Part shown: in pieces, positions 49,780-60,544 of the stretch | Layout of the letters: the number at the start of each line of letters is the position of its first letter | How positions within the stretch are numbered: the stretch's first letter is position 1 | Source: Halomontanus rarus | GTDB taxonomy: Archaea > Halobacteriota > Halobacteria > Halobacteriales > Natrialbaceae | Assembly: GCF_017357405.1 (NCBI RefSeq) | Contig: NZ_CP071597.1 | Span: 1,984,001 to 2,048,000, forward strand | DNA: 64,000 nucleotides | Direction: 5' to 3' | Notes under the pieces: model-generated | The model's input: only the letters and a program-made list of their open reading frames with translations | The model's database searches: none | What the model was told of the DNA's origin: nothing | Translations under genes and position numbers: made by a program

Positions 49780-50442
49780 TCACTCGACCAGTTCGAGCAC
49801 CGTCCGACGGAGCTCGTCGGGGTCATCGACGACTACGTCAGCCGGGGCGAAATCGAGGTCGGTGTGGGTGTCGATCCGGTAGGCGACGACGGTCGCCCCG
49901 GCCGCCGCGGCCGACTCGAGACCGTGCTGGGAGTCCTCGACCGCGACGCAGTCGGTGACCGGAATGCCGAGCTCCCCGGCCGCGTGCTCGTAGATGTCGG
50001 GTTCGGGTTTGCCCGGTCCCTCTATCCCTTCCGCGCTGACGATCGCGTCGAAGGCGCCCTCGAGATCGAACCGCTCGCGAACGATATCGATCCAGTCGTG
50101 GGGTGAGGAGGAGACGATCGCCACCGGAACGTCGCGGTCCTCGAGCTCCTCGAGCAGGTCGTGAAATCCCTCGAGGAGTGCGACGCGCTCGGTGTAGAGG
50201 TCGCGGGCGGCCGCCTCGAACAGGTCGAGAAACTCCTCGCGGGTGACCGCCGTCCCGTACTCGGCTTCGAGGTAGTCGTAGATCTCGCGGTAGTTCATTC
50301 CCGTGATCTCGGCGACCGGGACCTCCGTGTGGGGGACGACTTCGGGGAGAAGTTCCTCGCGCTCGAGGTCGACCCAGTAGTCTTCCGAATCGACGATGAC
50401 GCCATCCATATCGAACAGCACGGCTGTGTCCGTATTCGACAT
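49780..50442 (-). CDS. HAD-superfamily phosphatase/phosphomutase-like
   Basis: 220 aa. The nucleophile motif is in VLFDMDGVIVDSEDYW (Asp11, Asp13), motif II in AIVSSSPHDW, the Lys in EGPGKPEPDIY and the acidic pair in CVAVEDSQHGLESA. The cap is of the small alpha type, like beta-phosphoglucomutase, phosphoglycolate phosphatase or sugar phosphatases. The exact substrate is not readable. Confidence 0.88.
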   Translation of the reverse strand: MSNTDTAVLFDMDGVIVDSEDYWVDLEREELLPEVVPHTEVPVAEITGMNYREIYDYLEAEYGTAVTREEFLDLFEAAARDLYTERVALLEGFHDLLEELEDRDVPVAIVSSSPHDWIDIVRERFDLEGAFDAIVSAEGIEGPGKPEPDIYEHAAGELGIPVTDCVAVEDSQHGLESAAAAGATVVAYRIDTHTDLDFAPADVVVDDPDELRRTVLELVE

Positions 50443-50509
50443 CTATTCGTGACGGTATTCTATCGAGGCGTATAGCCGTTCGGCTCGCGGCGGATCGGTC
50501 TCGCGCTCG

Positions 50510-51133
50510 TCACCGTACCACCTCGCCGCGACGCTCGTGTTCCATCTCTCGAGCCACCTGCTCGGCGACGTCAGCGCCGAACTCCCGCTCGAGAAGCCAC
50601 AGCGCGAGATCGAGTCCGGCGGTGACCCCACCCGCGGTGAGCACGTCGCCGTCGTCGACGACGCGGGCATCGGCCACGTCGGCGTGGGCCTCGAGATCGG
50701 CGATCGCGTCGTGGTGGGTCGTCGCGGGCCGGCCCTCGAGGAGACCGGCGTGTGCGAGGACCATCGCGCCCGTACAGACCGAAGCGACCGTCGTTCCGTC
50801 GGCGTGCAGTTGCGTGACTAACTCGGGAAGTCGGCCGTCCGCGACGACGGTTCGGACGCCGCCGCCGTCGACCCAGCCGCCGCCGGGAACGAGCAGGAGA
50901 TCCGGTCGGTCGGCACTGTCGGTCCCTTGGCCGCTCCCGTCCCCGAGGACACCGTCCGGTTCGATTCGGAGCCCGTGGCTCGCCGTCACTCGATCCGTCG
51001 GCTCGAGGGTCACCAGACGCGTCTCGATCGAGGCCCCGGCTCGAGCGCCGTTCTCGAGCACTTCGTAGGGACCGATCGCGTCGAGTTCGTCGAAGCCGTC
51101 GAAACAGACGATTTCCGCGGAGAGATCGACCAT
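50510..51133 (-). CDS. DJ-1/PfpI-family protein
   Basis: 207 aa from the ATG at 51133. The nucleophilic Cys elbow is ASVCTGAMVLAHAG, preceded by LLVPGGGWVDGGG, and ATTHHDAIADLEAH follows. The family includes glyoxalase III, amidase-like and regulator types; this one lacks the AraC helix-turn-helix. An upstream in-frame extension is not family-like. Adjacent to the Met-rich/molybdoenzyme locus on the opposite strand, which fits but does not prove an oxidative-stress role. Confidence 0.85.
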   Translation of the reverse strand: MVDLSAEIVCFDGFDELDAIGPYEVLENGARAGASIETRLVTLEPTDRVTASHGLRIEPDGVLGDGSGQGTDSADRPDLLLVPGGGWVDGGGVRTVVADGRLPELVTQLHADGTTVASVCTGAMVLAHAGLLEGRPATTHHDAIADLEAHADVADARVVDDGDVLTAGGVTAGLDLALWLLEREFGADVAEQVAREMEHERRGEVVR

Positions 51134-51355
51134 GTGAGCCGATCCACTCGATCGGCTAAACGTATTTCGACGGGGATACGTCGTCGTACACATCTCGAGT
51201 GGCGGGTACTCGAAGCGGGAAAATCACGTGACAGCGGTGGGAATTTACAATAGAATTTCGAGAGAATTCGAACGGAACCGAACGAAGTTACAAGGGAGTT
51301 GTGTCGGAGTTCGAAAAAGTTCCTTCAAGGTGTCTCGAGTCGGTCTGGATGTCGC

Positions 51356-51850
51356 ATGATTCGAAAGCGTACACGCGTCGGAGTCGTACTGATGATCGGA
51401 CTGCTCGCGCTGACCGCGGGTGCCGCTGGTGCTGTAAGTGGAGCTGACGGTGGCTCGAGCGTCGCAAGTTTGCAAGACGACGGAATGGACGACGGAGACG
51501 ACATGGACGACGGAATGGAAGGCGACGAGATGAACGACAGTATGGACGGCAATGACGAGATGGACGATAGCGACGACGAAATGGGCGATGATGAAATGGA
51601 CGACAGCGACGAAATGGGCGACGACGAAATGGACGATAGCGACGAAATGAGCGACGACGAAATGGACGACAGCGACGAGGACGACATGGGTGACGAGAAC
51701 ACGAGCGACGACGAGATGGAAAGCGACGAAATGAGCGAGACGGACGATGACGACGACGGACTCCTCGGAAACGTCGGACTGATCGCCGCCGGGGCGCTCG
51801 TCGTCACCGGCCTCGTCGGCGTCGTCGCCGTTCGCCGTCTGAGTTCTTGA
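51356..51850 (+). CDS. Exported Met/Asp-rich repeat protein
   Basis: 164 aa from the ATG at 51356. The N-terminus GVVLMIGLLALTAGAAGAVS is a signal-type helix and the C-terminus LIAAGALVVTGLVGVVAVRR is a membrane anchor. The mature exterior region is almost all Asp, Glu, Ser, Gly and Met, with about 15 Met in roughly 85 residues, arranged as DEMDDSDEMGDDEM-type repeats and no Lys or Arg. Such a design could bind metal or act as an oxidisable methionine sink. It is 24 nt upstream of a sulfite-oxidase-family molybdoenzyme and reads as its operon partner. Confidence 0.75.
   Translation: MIRKRTRVGVVLMIGLLALTAGAAGAVSGADGGSSVASLQDDGMDDGDDMDDGMEGDEMNDSMDGNDEMDDSDDEMGDDEMDDSDEMGDDEMDDSDEMSDDEMDDSDEDDMGDENTSDDEMESDEMSETDDDDDGLLGNVGLIAAGALVVTGLVGVVAVRRLSS
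51585..51680 (+). repeat. 33-bp period coding repeats
   Basis: Within the Met/Asp-rich gene the DNA repeats with a 33-bp period (units of the DDEMDDSDEMG type), a multiple of three that preserves the frame. Confidence 0.7.
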
Positions 51851-51874
51851 TGGACGACGAGACGACACGAACCC

Positions 51875-53431
51875 ATGACCCCGAACACTCGACTGGCTAG
51901 TTACACGCCGGCACGCTGGCAGCTCGTCACGGCCGCCGTCGCGGCGATCGCCGCCGTCAGCGGATCGTTCGCCGTCGCCGGACTCACCCAGGCGTTCGTC
52001 GGCGAACCTGCCTCCTCCTTCGTCGTGGACACTACGCCTGCAGTCGTCGTCAACACCGTCCTCGAGACCCTCGGCCCGCTGGCCCAGCCCGCGAGCTTCC
52101 TGCTCGCGCTCGCGATCGTGACGGCCCTGCTGACCGCGACCGTCCTCCTCGCCCTCGAGATCGAAGTCACCGCCGAAATCCAGTACCTCGCGGTCCCGCT
52201 GACCGCGCTGAGCGTGTGGTTGCTCGCTGCCGGAACGACCGGCGCAGCGCTCGCTGCGGTCGCCCCGGCCCTCCCGGCGACCGCCGTCGTCGGCCTCGTC
52301 GAGTACGCGGCGGCCCACGATCCGCTCTCCGTTCGCCGCGACCGGACCCCCGACCGCGCCAAGCGGGCGACGCTCCAGGCGGGCTTCGGCACCCTCTCGC
52401 TGGCCGGCATCGCCTACGTCGCCGGCCGCCGACGGACCCCCGACTCGAGCGTCCCGTTTCTCGAGGGCGGGAGTCGACCGCCGCTCGGCGAGCGAAGGCT
52501 CCTCCGAGCGGCCGAGAGCGAAGCGTTCGACCTCCCGGGCGCGCCGGGGCTCGTCAGCGAGATCGGGTCGTTCTACACGGTCGACATCAACACGATCGAT
52601 CCGATCGTCGAAGCAGACGACTGGCGACTCTCGATCACCGGCGCGGTCGGCGACGAGCTGACGATCGACTACGACGAACTCCGCGACCAGCCCACGGAGC
52701 GCTTTTTCAGCACGCTTCGCTGCGTCGGCGAGGGACTCAACGATCGGGAGATGGACACCGCCGTCTGGACCGGCGTTCCGGTGAGCGAGTTGCTCGAGGA
52801 CCGCGACCCCGACACGGATGCGACCGTCGCCGTCGTTCACGCCGTCGACGGCTACTGGAACACGATCACGCGCGACGAACTCGAGCGGTTGTACCTCGTC
52901 TACGGGATGAACGGTCGCGTGCTCCCGCGCGAACACGGCCACCCCGTTCGGCTGCTCGTCCCGGGCAACTGGGGCGAAGTGAACGTCAAGTGGGTGACCG
53001 AGATCGAACTCGCACTCGAGGATCGCGACGGCTACTGGGAGGAACGCGGCTGGGACGGCACTGGCGAGGTCCGCACCGTCGCGAAGCTGTGGTCGGTCGA
53101 CCACCACGAGGACGGCCGGGTGACCGTGGGCGGGCACGCCTACGCGGGCCGACGCGGCGTCGGCGCGGTCGAGGTCTCGACCGACGGCGGCGAGACGTGG
53201 ACCGACGCCGATCTCTCGGCGGACCTCTCGAGCGAGAGTGAGAGCGAGAGCGACCTCGAGGCGCCCGACGTCTGGCGCCAGTGGCGCTACACGTGGGAGC
53301 CCGCCGACGAGAGCGAAGTCCTCGTCCGAGCGATCGATGGCGAGGGTCGACTGCAACCCGAGAACGAATCCGGATCGAAGCCGGACGGCGCCAGCGGGTG
53401 GGTTTCCCGGACGATTCGACCGAACCCATGA
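51875..53431 (+). CDS. Membrane-anchored sulfite-oxidase-family molybdoenzyme
   Basis: 518 aa. The first 190 residues contain about five membrane helices (AVAAIAAVSGSFAVAGL, PASFLLALAIVTALLTATV, VPLTALSVWLLAAGTTGAA and others). The molybdopterin domain follows from about residue 225, with the Mo-binding Cys283 in STLRCVGEGLND. A C-terminal dimerisation-type domain has GVGAVEVSTDGGETWTDADL. Members oxidise sulfite or, in the MsrP/YedY branch, reduce methionine sulfoxide. The MsrP branch lacks the dimerisation domain, so the family call is broad. The Met-rich exported protein sits directly upstream. Confidence 0.88.
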   Translation: MTPNTRLASYTPARWQLVTAAVAAIAAVSGSFAVAGLTQAFVGEPASSFVVDTTPAVVVNTVLETLGPLAQPASFLLALAIVTALLTATVLLALEIEVTAEIQYLAVPLTALSVWLLAAGTTGAALAAVAPALPATAVVGLVEYAAAHDPLSVRRDRTPDRAKRATLQAGFGTLSLAGIAYVAGRRRTPDSSVPFLEGGSRPPLGERRLLRAAESEAFDLPGAPGLVSEIGSFYTVDINTIDPIVEADDWRLSITGAVGDELTIDYDELRDQPTERFFSTLRCVGEGLNDREMDTAVWTGVPVSELLEDRDPDTDATVAVVHAVDGYWNTITRDELERLYLVYGMNGRVLPREHGHPVRLLVPGNWGEVNVKWVTEIELALEDRDGYWEERGWDGTGEVRTVAKLWSVDHHEDGRVTVGGHAYAGRRGVGAVEVSTDGGETWTDADLSADLSSESESESDLEAPDVWRQWRYTWEPADESEVLVRAIDGEGRLQPENESGSKPDGASGWVSRTIRPNP

Positions 53432-53636
53432 CTGGATACTCCCACTTCCCACGACTCGAGTCGATCGGCCGCGCGCGAGCCGCGGTCGCACACCGACGGA
53501 TCGTCTCGAACGCGGATCCGTCTCGAGTTGACTGGGGTGGGGGCAGGTGTAGAGGCGAGCGGTATCCAAACCGACCGTCGAGCGCCGGTTCGAGTCTGAG
53601 CCGCGACCCGAGCCCCGAACGGAGCATCCAGAGCCG

Positions 53637-53930
53637 ATGACCGCGATGCTCTCACTGCTGGCGCTCGTACTCTCGGGCAGTAACCTGCTCCTGCTCGGCG
53701 CACTGGCGTTCGTCTGGCTGAAGAACTATCGGACGTTTCGGAACCGACAGGTGCTCGCGCTCCTGTGTTTCGCCCTCTTGCTCGCCGGCGAGAACGTCGC
53801 CGCGCTGGCTTTCCACTTCAGCATGAGTATGTTTTACGCGGACGCGATCGAGGCGTACGTCGTCGCCGCCGTGCTCCGCGGCCTCCAGTTTCTGGCACTG
53901 TGTTTTCTCGCGTGGGCGACGCTGCAGTAG
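53637..53930 (+). CDS. Three-TM membrane protein (DUF7521-like)
   Basis: 97 aa: LSGSNLLLLGALAFVWLKNY, LALLCFALLLAGENVAALAF and AVLRGLQFLALCFLAWATL form three helices, with the basic loop YRTFRNR after the first. It aligns along its length with the protein encoded convergently at 54035 (LSGGNLVLLGVLAYVWAQNY). No HTH gene is next to this copy. Function unknown. Confidence 0.75.
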   Translation: MTAMLSLLALVLSGSNLLLLGALAFVWLKNYRTFRNRQVLALLCFALLLAGENVAALAFHFSMSMFYADAIEAYVVAAVLRGLQFLALCFLAWATLQ

Positions 53931-54034
53931 CGGACCGACGCCTCGATCGCGAGGAGCAGGCGGGAGAACGGCGAACTCGGCGCCGAAAGCGGCGAGAAGC
54001 GGACCAGTATCGCCGGAACGAGCGCCAGTGACGG

Positions 54035-54331
54035 CTACTTCAGGGTTACGTACGCGAGGAAACACAGCGCGAGCAGCTGTAACCCTCGCAACAGGGTTAC
54101 CGCCCGCTGGGCGAGCGGGTCCGAGGCGTAGAACATCCCCGAGGAGAAGAAGAAGTAGATCGCCGTCGCGTTCTCGAGTGCGAGGACGACGCTAAACGCG
54201 AGCAGTCCTAACACGAGCGGCGTCTTGAACCGCCGGTAGTTCTGTGCCCAGACGTACGCGAGGACGCCGAGCAACACCAGATTGCCGCCCGAAAGCGCCG
54301 TCGCCACCGCGAGTTCCGTCGTCATTGCCAT
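54035..54331 (-). CDS. Three-TM membrane protein (DUF7521-like), paralog of 53637
   Basis: 98 aa from the ATG at 54331 (MAMTTELAVATALSGGNLVL). Three helices are separated by YRRFKTP and by a short extracytoplasmic part with FFSSGMFYASD. A longer frame reaching the HTH stop exists, but its extra residues are Glu/Asp-rich and absent from the paralog, so the internal Met is preferred. It lies just downstream of the winged-helix gene, probably in one transcript. Confidence 0.75.
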   Translation of the reverse strand: MAMTTELAVATALSGGNLVLLGVLAYVWAQNYRRFKTPLVLGLLAFSVVLALENATAIYFFFSSGMFYASDPLAQRAVTLLRGLQLLALCFLAYVTLK

Positions 54332-54379
54332 ACTATCACACTCACTGTCATTCTCAATCTCGCGCCCACTCTCACACAC

Positions 54380-54655
54380 TCACTCCAGTTTCTCGGTGAT
54401 CGCCTCGAACTCCTCCCAGTGGTGGACGAACTGATCGGTCAGGAAGTACAACTCCCCGTAGGTCTGGCCGCCCGTCTCGACGACGTCGTGGTCCTCGAGC
54501 ATCTCGAGGTGGTGGCGGACGGTGTTGTAGCCGACGTCCAGTTCGGTAGCCAACTGGTTGGCGTTGCGGGGGTGGTCGTCGAGCGCCCGGATGATCCGTG
54601 CCCTGTTCTCACCGCCGCGCGTACCGGCGATGAGGTACCACAACGCCTTTTCCAT
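54380..54655 (-). CDS. Winged-helix regulator (ArsR-like)
   Basis: 91 aa. The recognition helix is in NANQLATELDVGYNTVRHHL with EMLEDHDVVETGGQTYGELY forming the wing. No metal-binding Cys is present. Upstream of and close to the 3-TM protein gene, it repeats the arrangement seen at 32083-32758. It most likely binds DNA in response to a signal related to the membrane protein. Confidence 0.85.
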   Translation of the reverse strand: MEKALWYLIAGTRGGENRARIIRALDDHPRNANQLATELDVGYNTVRHHLEMLEDHDVVETGGQTYGELYFLTDQFVHHWEEFEAITEKLE

Positions 54656-54823
54656 CGATCTCCGACAAATATGCTCGCGTGTCGTCTAAAAAGTGTAAGG
54701 GTTTGTTGCTCGAGACAATCCGCGATAGCCCGGGAAGAGCGGACGGGTCCACGCGAAGAGAAGAAGAAGGAGGTCGAGAGGGGAAAGAGAGGAAAACGGA
54801 AGAAAGAGGAGCGAAAAACGCGA

Positions 54824-57482
<2,659 letters not shown>

Positions 57483-57683
57483 TTACGAGGTGTAACGATC
57501 GTAATAATAAATGGAAAGGTACAACAGGAGAAGGCTGGCGAGTCCCAGCAGGACAAAATAGGAGAACGGCTGGAACATCATCACGAGAACGAATAGCACC
57601 CACAAAAGGAACAGAAATCCGCCGAGGATTCCGAGCCGCTCGAATGCACGTTTGATCAGCGGGTCCGGACCAGTTGACGACAT
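57483..57683 (-). CDS. Small two-TM membrane protein
   Basis: 66 aa: LGILGGFLFLLWVLFVLVMM and FVLLGLASLLLLYLSIYYY are two helices, with ERLGI and YDRYTS at the ends. There is no recognisable family. The start at 57683 uses ATG. Hydrophobic, well-ordered sequence supports a real gene. Confidence 0.55.
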   Translation of the reverse strand: MSSTGPDPLIKRAFERLGILGGFLFLLWVLFVLVMMFQPFSYFVLLGLASLLLLYLSIYYYDRYTS

Positions 57684-57800
57684 ATAGACGTGTAGATGTG
57701 TGTTAACTCTAAGAACGTATCGAATCGAAATATATTCGGTTAGATCTACCGTCGCCCTGCACGGGATCGAAGAACGGACTAGCAGTGCATCGTCGCTGGA

Positions 57801-57810
57801 AGTTTATATA
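57801..57810 (+). promoter_or_regulatory. TATA box of the zinc-finger gene
   Basis: AGTTTATATA is centred 26 nt before the ATG at 57832, ideal for a leaderless transcript. Confidence 0.7.
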
Positions 57811-57831
57811 CGAATCCGCGCCAGACAGTCC

Positions 57832-58584
57832 ATGCTCAAGGACACCATTCGCGTTCTCGCCGGCGACTGCACCGTCATCGTCGACGGAACCGATCGAGAG
57901 GAGTACCGCGGCCGCGTTACCATCATCGTCAAACCCGACAACACCGTCCTCGTCCACGACGTCGACGGTTACCAGCCGGTCGCGTGGCTCACCCGCGCCG
58001 ACAGCGTCTCGAGCACCAGCGACACCACCAGCGGCTTCACGCTCTCAGCGCACAAGGGCGACCAGACGGTCCGGATCGCCGCCCACGAACAGGACGGGTT
58101 CGGCCAGTACCCAGCCTCCGAAGCGGGGACGCCAGTCGGCGACTGCCCCGACTGCGGCGGCGCGCTCGTCCGTTCCTCGGGCGTCCACTGCGTCGGTTGC
58201 GGCGAGCGCTACGGTGTTCCCGCCGACGCCACCGTCCGCGACGACTACTGTGACTGTGGCCTTCCGCGGATGCGCATCGAGCGCGGACTCGCCTTCCACG
58301 TCTGTCTCGACCGAAACTGCGAGTCGCTCGACGAGGCCGTCCGCAACGCGTTCGACTGCGAGTGGTCGTGTCCCGACTGCGACGGCGACCTCCGGATCCT
58401 CCGCCGAGGTGGCCTGCTCGCCGGCTGCGAGCACTACCCAGACTGCGACGTCGGGTTCGTGATTCCCTCCGGCGTCCTCGACGGCGACTGCGGCTGCGGT
58501 CTCCCCGCGTTCGAAACGCCGAGCGGCCGGCGGTGTCTCGACGCGACCTGCGAGCGGATGCTCGAGGCGCCGCCGAGTGACTGA
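57832..58584 (+). CDS. NucS-N-terminal-like domain fused to C4 zinc fingers
   Basis: 250 aa from the ATG at 57832. The N-terminus RGRVTIIVKPDNTVLVHDVD then GYQPVAWLTRADSV resembles the DNA-binding domain of NucS. The C-terminal NucS nuclease domain is missing. In its place are several Cys-rich fingers of the topoisomerase C4 type: CPDCGG and CVGCGERYG, CDCGLPRMR, CPDCDGDLRILRRGG, CGCGLPAFET. It probably binds single-stranded or flapped DNA. It is followed 65 nt downstream by endA, and haloarchaea often keep these genes together. Domain naming is by memory. Confidence 0.75.
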   Translation: MLKDTIRVLAGDCTVIVDGTDREEYRGRVTIIVKPDNTVLVHDVDGYQPVAWLTRADSVSSTSDTTSGFTLSAHKGDQTVRIAAHEQDGFGQYPASEAGTPVGDCPDCGGALVRSSGVHCVGCGERYGVPADATVRDDYCDCGLPRMRIERGLAFHVCLDRNCESLDEAVRNAFDCEWSCPDCDGDLRILRRGGLLAGCEHYPDCDVGFVIPSGVLDGDCGCGLPAFETPSGRRCLDATCERMLEAPPSD

Positions 58585-58649
58585 CAGAGCCGCGACGCGA
58601 ACCGGCCGCCGATCACAGCCCCTTTGTGACGAGCGGGCGAGCCTCGAGT

Positions 58650-59780
58650 ATGGGACCCGAGCTCGAGGGACGGTTCGACGGCGACGGTATCGTTCGCGTC
58701 GCCGGCGACGCCCGCCAGCGGTTTTACGACGCGCGCGGCTACGGCTACCCGCTCGAGGGAAACGAGATCGCGCTCGCCCCCGTCGAGGCGGCGCACCTGC
58801 TGTACAGGGGCGATCTCGAGGCGGTGTACGACGAGCGTAGTCGGAGTGGAGACGAGAACGAGAGCGGGAACGACGATACGGAAGCCGAACGCCTCGACTT
58901 CCGCTCGTTCGTCGCCCGCGAACCCGGCGACGCCTTCGGCGTCCGATTCCTGGTCTACGCCGACCTCCGCTCGCGCGGGTTCTACCTCTCGCCGGCCCGC
59001 GAGCCGTGGATCGGCGAGACGCTCGAGTGCGACTTCGCGGTCTTCCCCCGTGGGAAGGGGCCGACCGACGGCGTGGTCGAATACCCGCTCCGGATCGTCG
59101 GCGAACGGACCGATATCCCCGCAGGGGCACTCGAGGAGGGCGTCCTCGCGGTCGTCGACGAGGAAAGTGAGATTACCTACTTCGAGGTCGATCGACGGGA
59201 GATTTCGGGAACCAGCGAGCGGTCGCTGCCGACCGGCGTCGAGGCCGACCTGCTGGCCGACCGCGTCGTCGTCTGGGAGCCGCCGCTGGAGCTCTACGAG
59301 CGGACGTTCTACGGCCAACCGCTCGAGGGTCGGGAGTACGACGAACCGACGCTCCAGTGTTCGCTGGTCGAAGCGGCTCACCTCGCCGAGCGAGGGGCGA
59401 TCGACATCGAGGCGGAGACGGTCCTCGAGCGCGGGCGGGAGGTCGAGGGCGAGCGGTTCGACCGCCGGCTGGCGGTGTACGAGACGTTGCGCGAGTGCGG
59501 CGTCGTTCCGAAGACGGGGTACAAGTTCGGGGCGGACTTCCGGACCTACTCCGACGTGGAGTCGGTGGACGACCTCGGTCACTCCGAGTTATTGCTCCGA
59601 GTGTTGCCCGCGAGCCACGTCTTCGAACCGCGAGACCTCGCACTGGACGTGCGGCTCGCTCACGGCGTTCGGAAGACGATGGTGTTCGCGCTAGTGAAAA
59701 ACGGGAGCGAAGGAGGAGGCGGTGATGGAGACGAGAACGCAGCCATCGAGTGGTGGTCGCTTGAGCGACTGACGCCCTGA
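58650..59780 (+). CDS. endA: tRNA-splicing endonuclease (alpha2, duplicated fold)
   Basis: 376 aa from the ATG at 58650. Two tandem endonuclease-fold repeats are seen: the N-terminal half is degenerate, the C-terminal half has the catalytic trio Tyr300 (GADFRTY), His311 (LGHSELLL) and Lys342 (GVRKTMVFA). This is the two-repeat architecture of the Archaeoglobus-type homodimer. The enzyme cleaves bulge-helix-bulge introns of tRNAs and the rRNA processing stems. It lies near trpS; the haloarchaeal tRNA-Trp precursor contains an intron cut by EndA (established knowledge). Confidence 0.92.
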   Translation: MGPELEGRFDGDGIVRVAGDARQRFYDARGYGYPLEGNEIALAPVEAAHLLYRGDLEAVYDERSRSGDENESGNDDTEAERLDFRSFVAREPGDAFGVRFLVYADLRSRGFYLSPAREPWIGETLECDFAVFPRGKGPTDGVVEYPLRIVGERTDIPAGALEEGVLAVVDEESEITYFEVDRREISGTSERSLPTGVEADLLADRVVVWEPPLELYERTFYGQPLEGREYDEPTLQCSLVEAAHLAERGAIDIEAETVLERGREVEGERFDRRLAVYETLRECGVVPKTGYKFGADFRTYSDVESVDDLGHSELLLRVLPASHVFEPRDLALDVRLAHGVRKTMVFALVKNGSEGGGGDGDENAAIEWWSLERLTP

Positions 59781-60097
59781 TCGACCCGAGTACGTGAGAC
59801 CACGTCCGCCCGTGCGCTGGCCCGCGTCGCCGGAGCCAGTCAGGTTCGAATTGTCTCGCCAGTGGTCCGATCCGAGGGCCCGACGTCAGTCGTCGGTTCC
59901 CTTCTCGTTCGATTCGATGCACAGGAAGTTCGGAAGCGATAGCGTTCGCGCTCGTCGACGAGAGCGAGAACTCGAGTCGTGGTCGCTCGAGCGGCCGGCG
60001 TCCCGAATAGTGAATCCGTTCGACAGAACACTTAAAAAGGAATTGTATGCCCAAAAGGTATTCTAACGGTGTTGGTTAGTCGAGATAGAGACGTACA
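59781..60097. other. 317-nt intergenic region with a promoter
   Basis: Only a TATA-like CTTAAAAAGG at about 60031 is noteworthy, likely for the small zinc protein or its leader. Other frames are Arg/Ser-rich shadows. Nothing else seen. Confidence 0.5.
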
Positions 60098-60286
60098 ATG
60101 CCTGATGGGGAAAGCGAGCGAACGGTCGCCGAATGTCTCGGTTGCGGCTCGGCCTACGCGGCGCAGAAGTGGCCCGACGGAACGATTCAACCGATTGGAA
60201 CGAGAAACGGCTGTCAGTGTGAGTCGACGGAGTTTCGAGTTATCGGCGGTTCGACTCCCGTTCACCGAGAAGAGAAGTCCACCTGA
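60098..60286 (+). CDS. Small zinc-binding protein
   Basis: 62 aa. AECLGCGSAYAAQKWPDGTI then NGCQCESTEF supplies four Cys (CLGC and CQC) for one zinc site, similar to a rubredoxin-like or HVO_2753-type mini-protein. There is no further motif. It stands alone upstream of trpS. Small zinc proteins are numerous in haloarchaea and mostly uncharacterised. Confidence 0.7.
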   Translation: MPDGESERTVAECLGCGSAYAAQKWPDGTIQPIGTRNGCQCESTEFRVIGGSTPVHREEKST

Positions 60287-60544
60287 AAGGAGGAATGTGA
60301 CAGCAGTCTCGAATCGCATTCCGATTCTCGAGAGAGACGTCGAACGATTCACTCGGTCCGCGACCGGGTCACGTCTCGGATCCGTTCCGTTCTCACCCAT
60401 CGTTCGAGACGTTGTGCACTGGTGAGTCTCGGAACGCGACCGGTCTCGAGCCCCATCCACACGGTAGTTGCGACGTACTGTTCACCGTTGCGGTGGTGAA
60501 AACGAACGCTTTTTGCGCCTCACGACTCGAGTGACTGATAATCC

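Noticed and set aside
51245..53569. 774-residue minus-strand frame opposite the molybdoenzyme
   Set aside because: Shadow of the Met-rich and molybdoenzyme genes, with Val/His-rich repeats (VVHFIIAHFVV type) mirrored from the repeat DNA.
60098..60544. Possible additional short frames around the zinc mini-protein
   Set aside because: Short antisense frames lack motifs and ribosome sites; only the 62-aa zinc protein has a Cys pattern.
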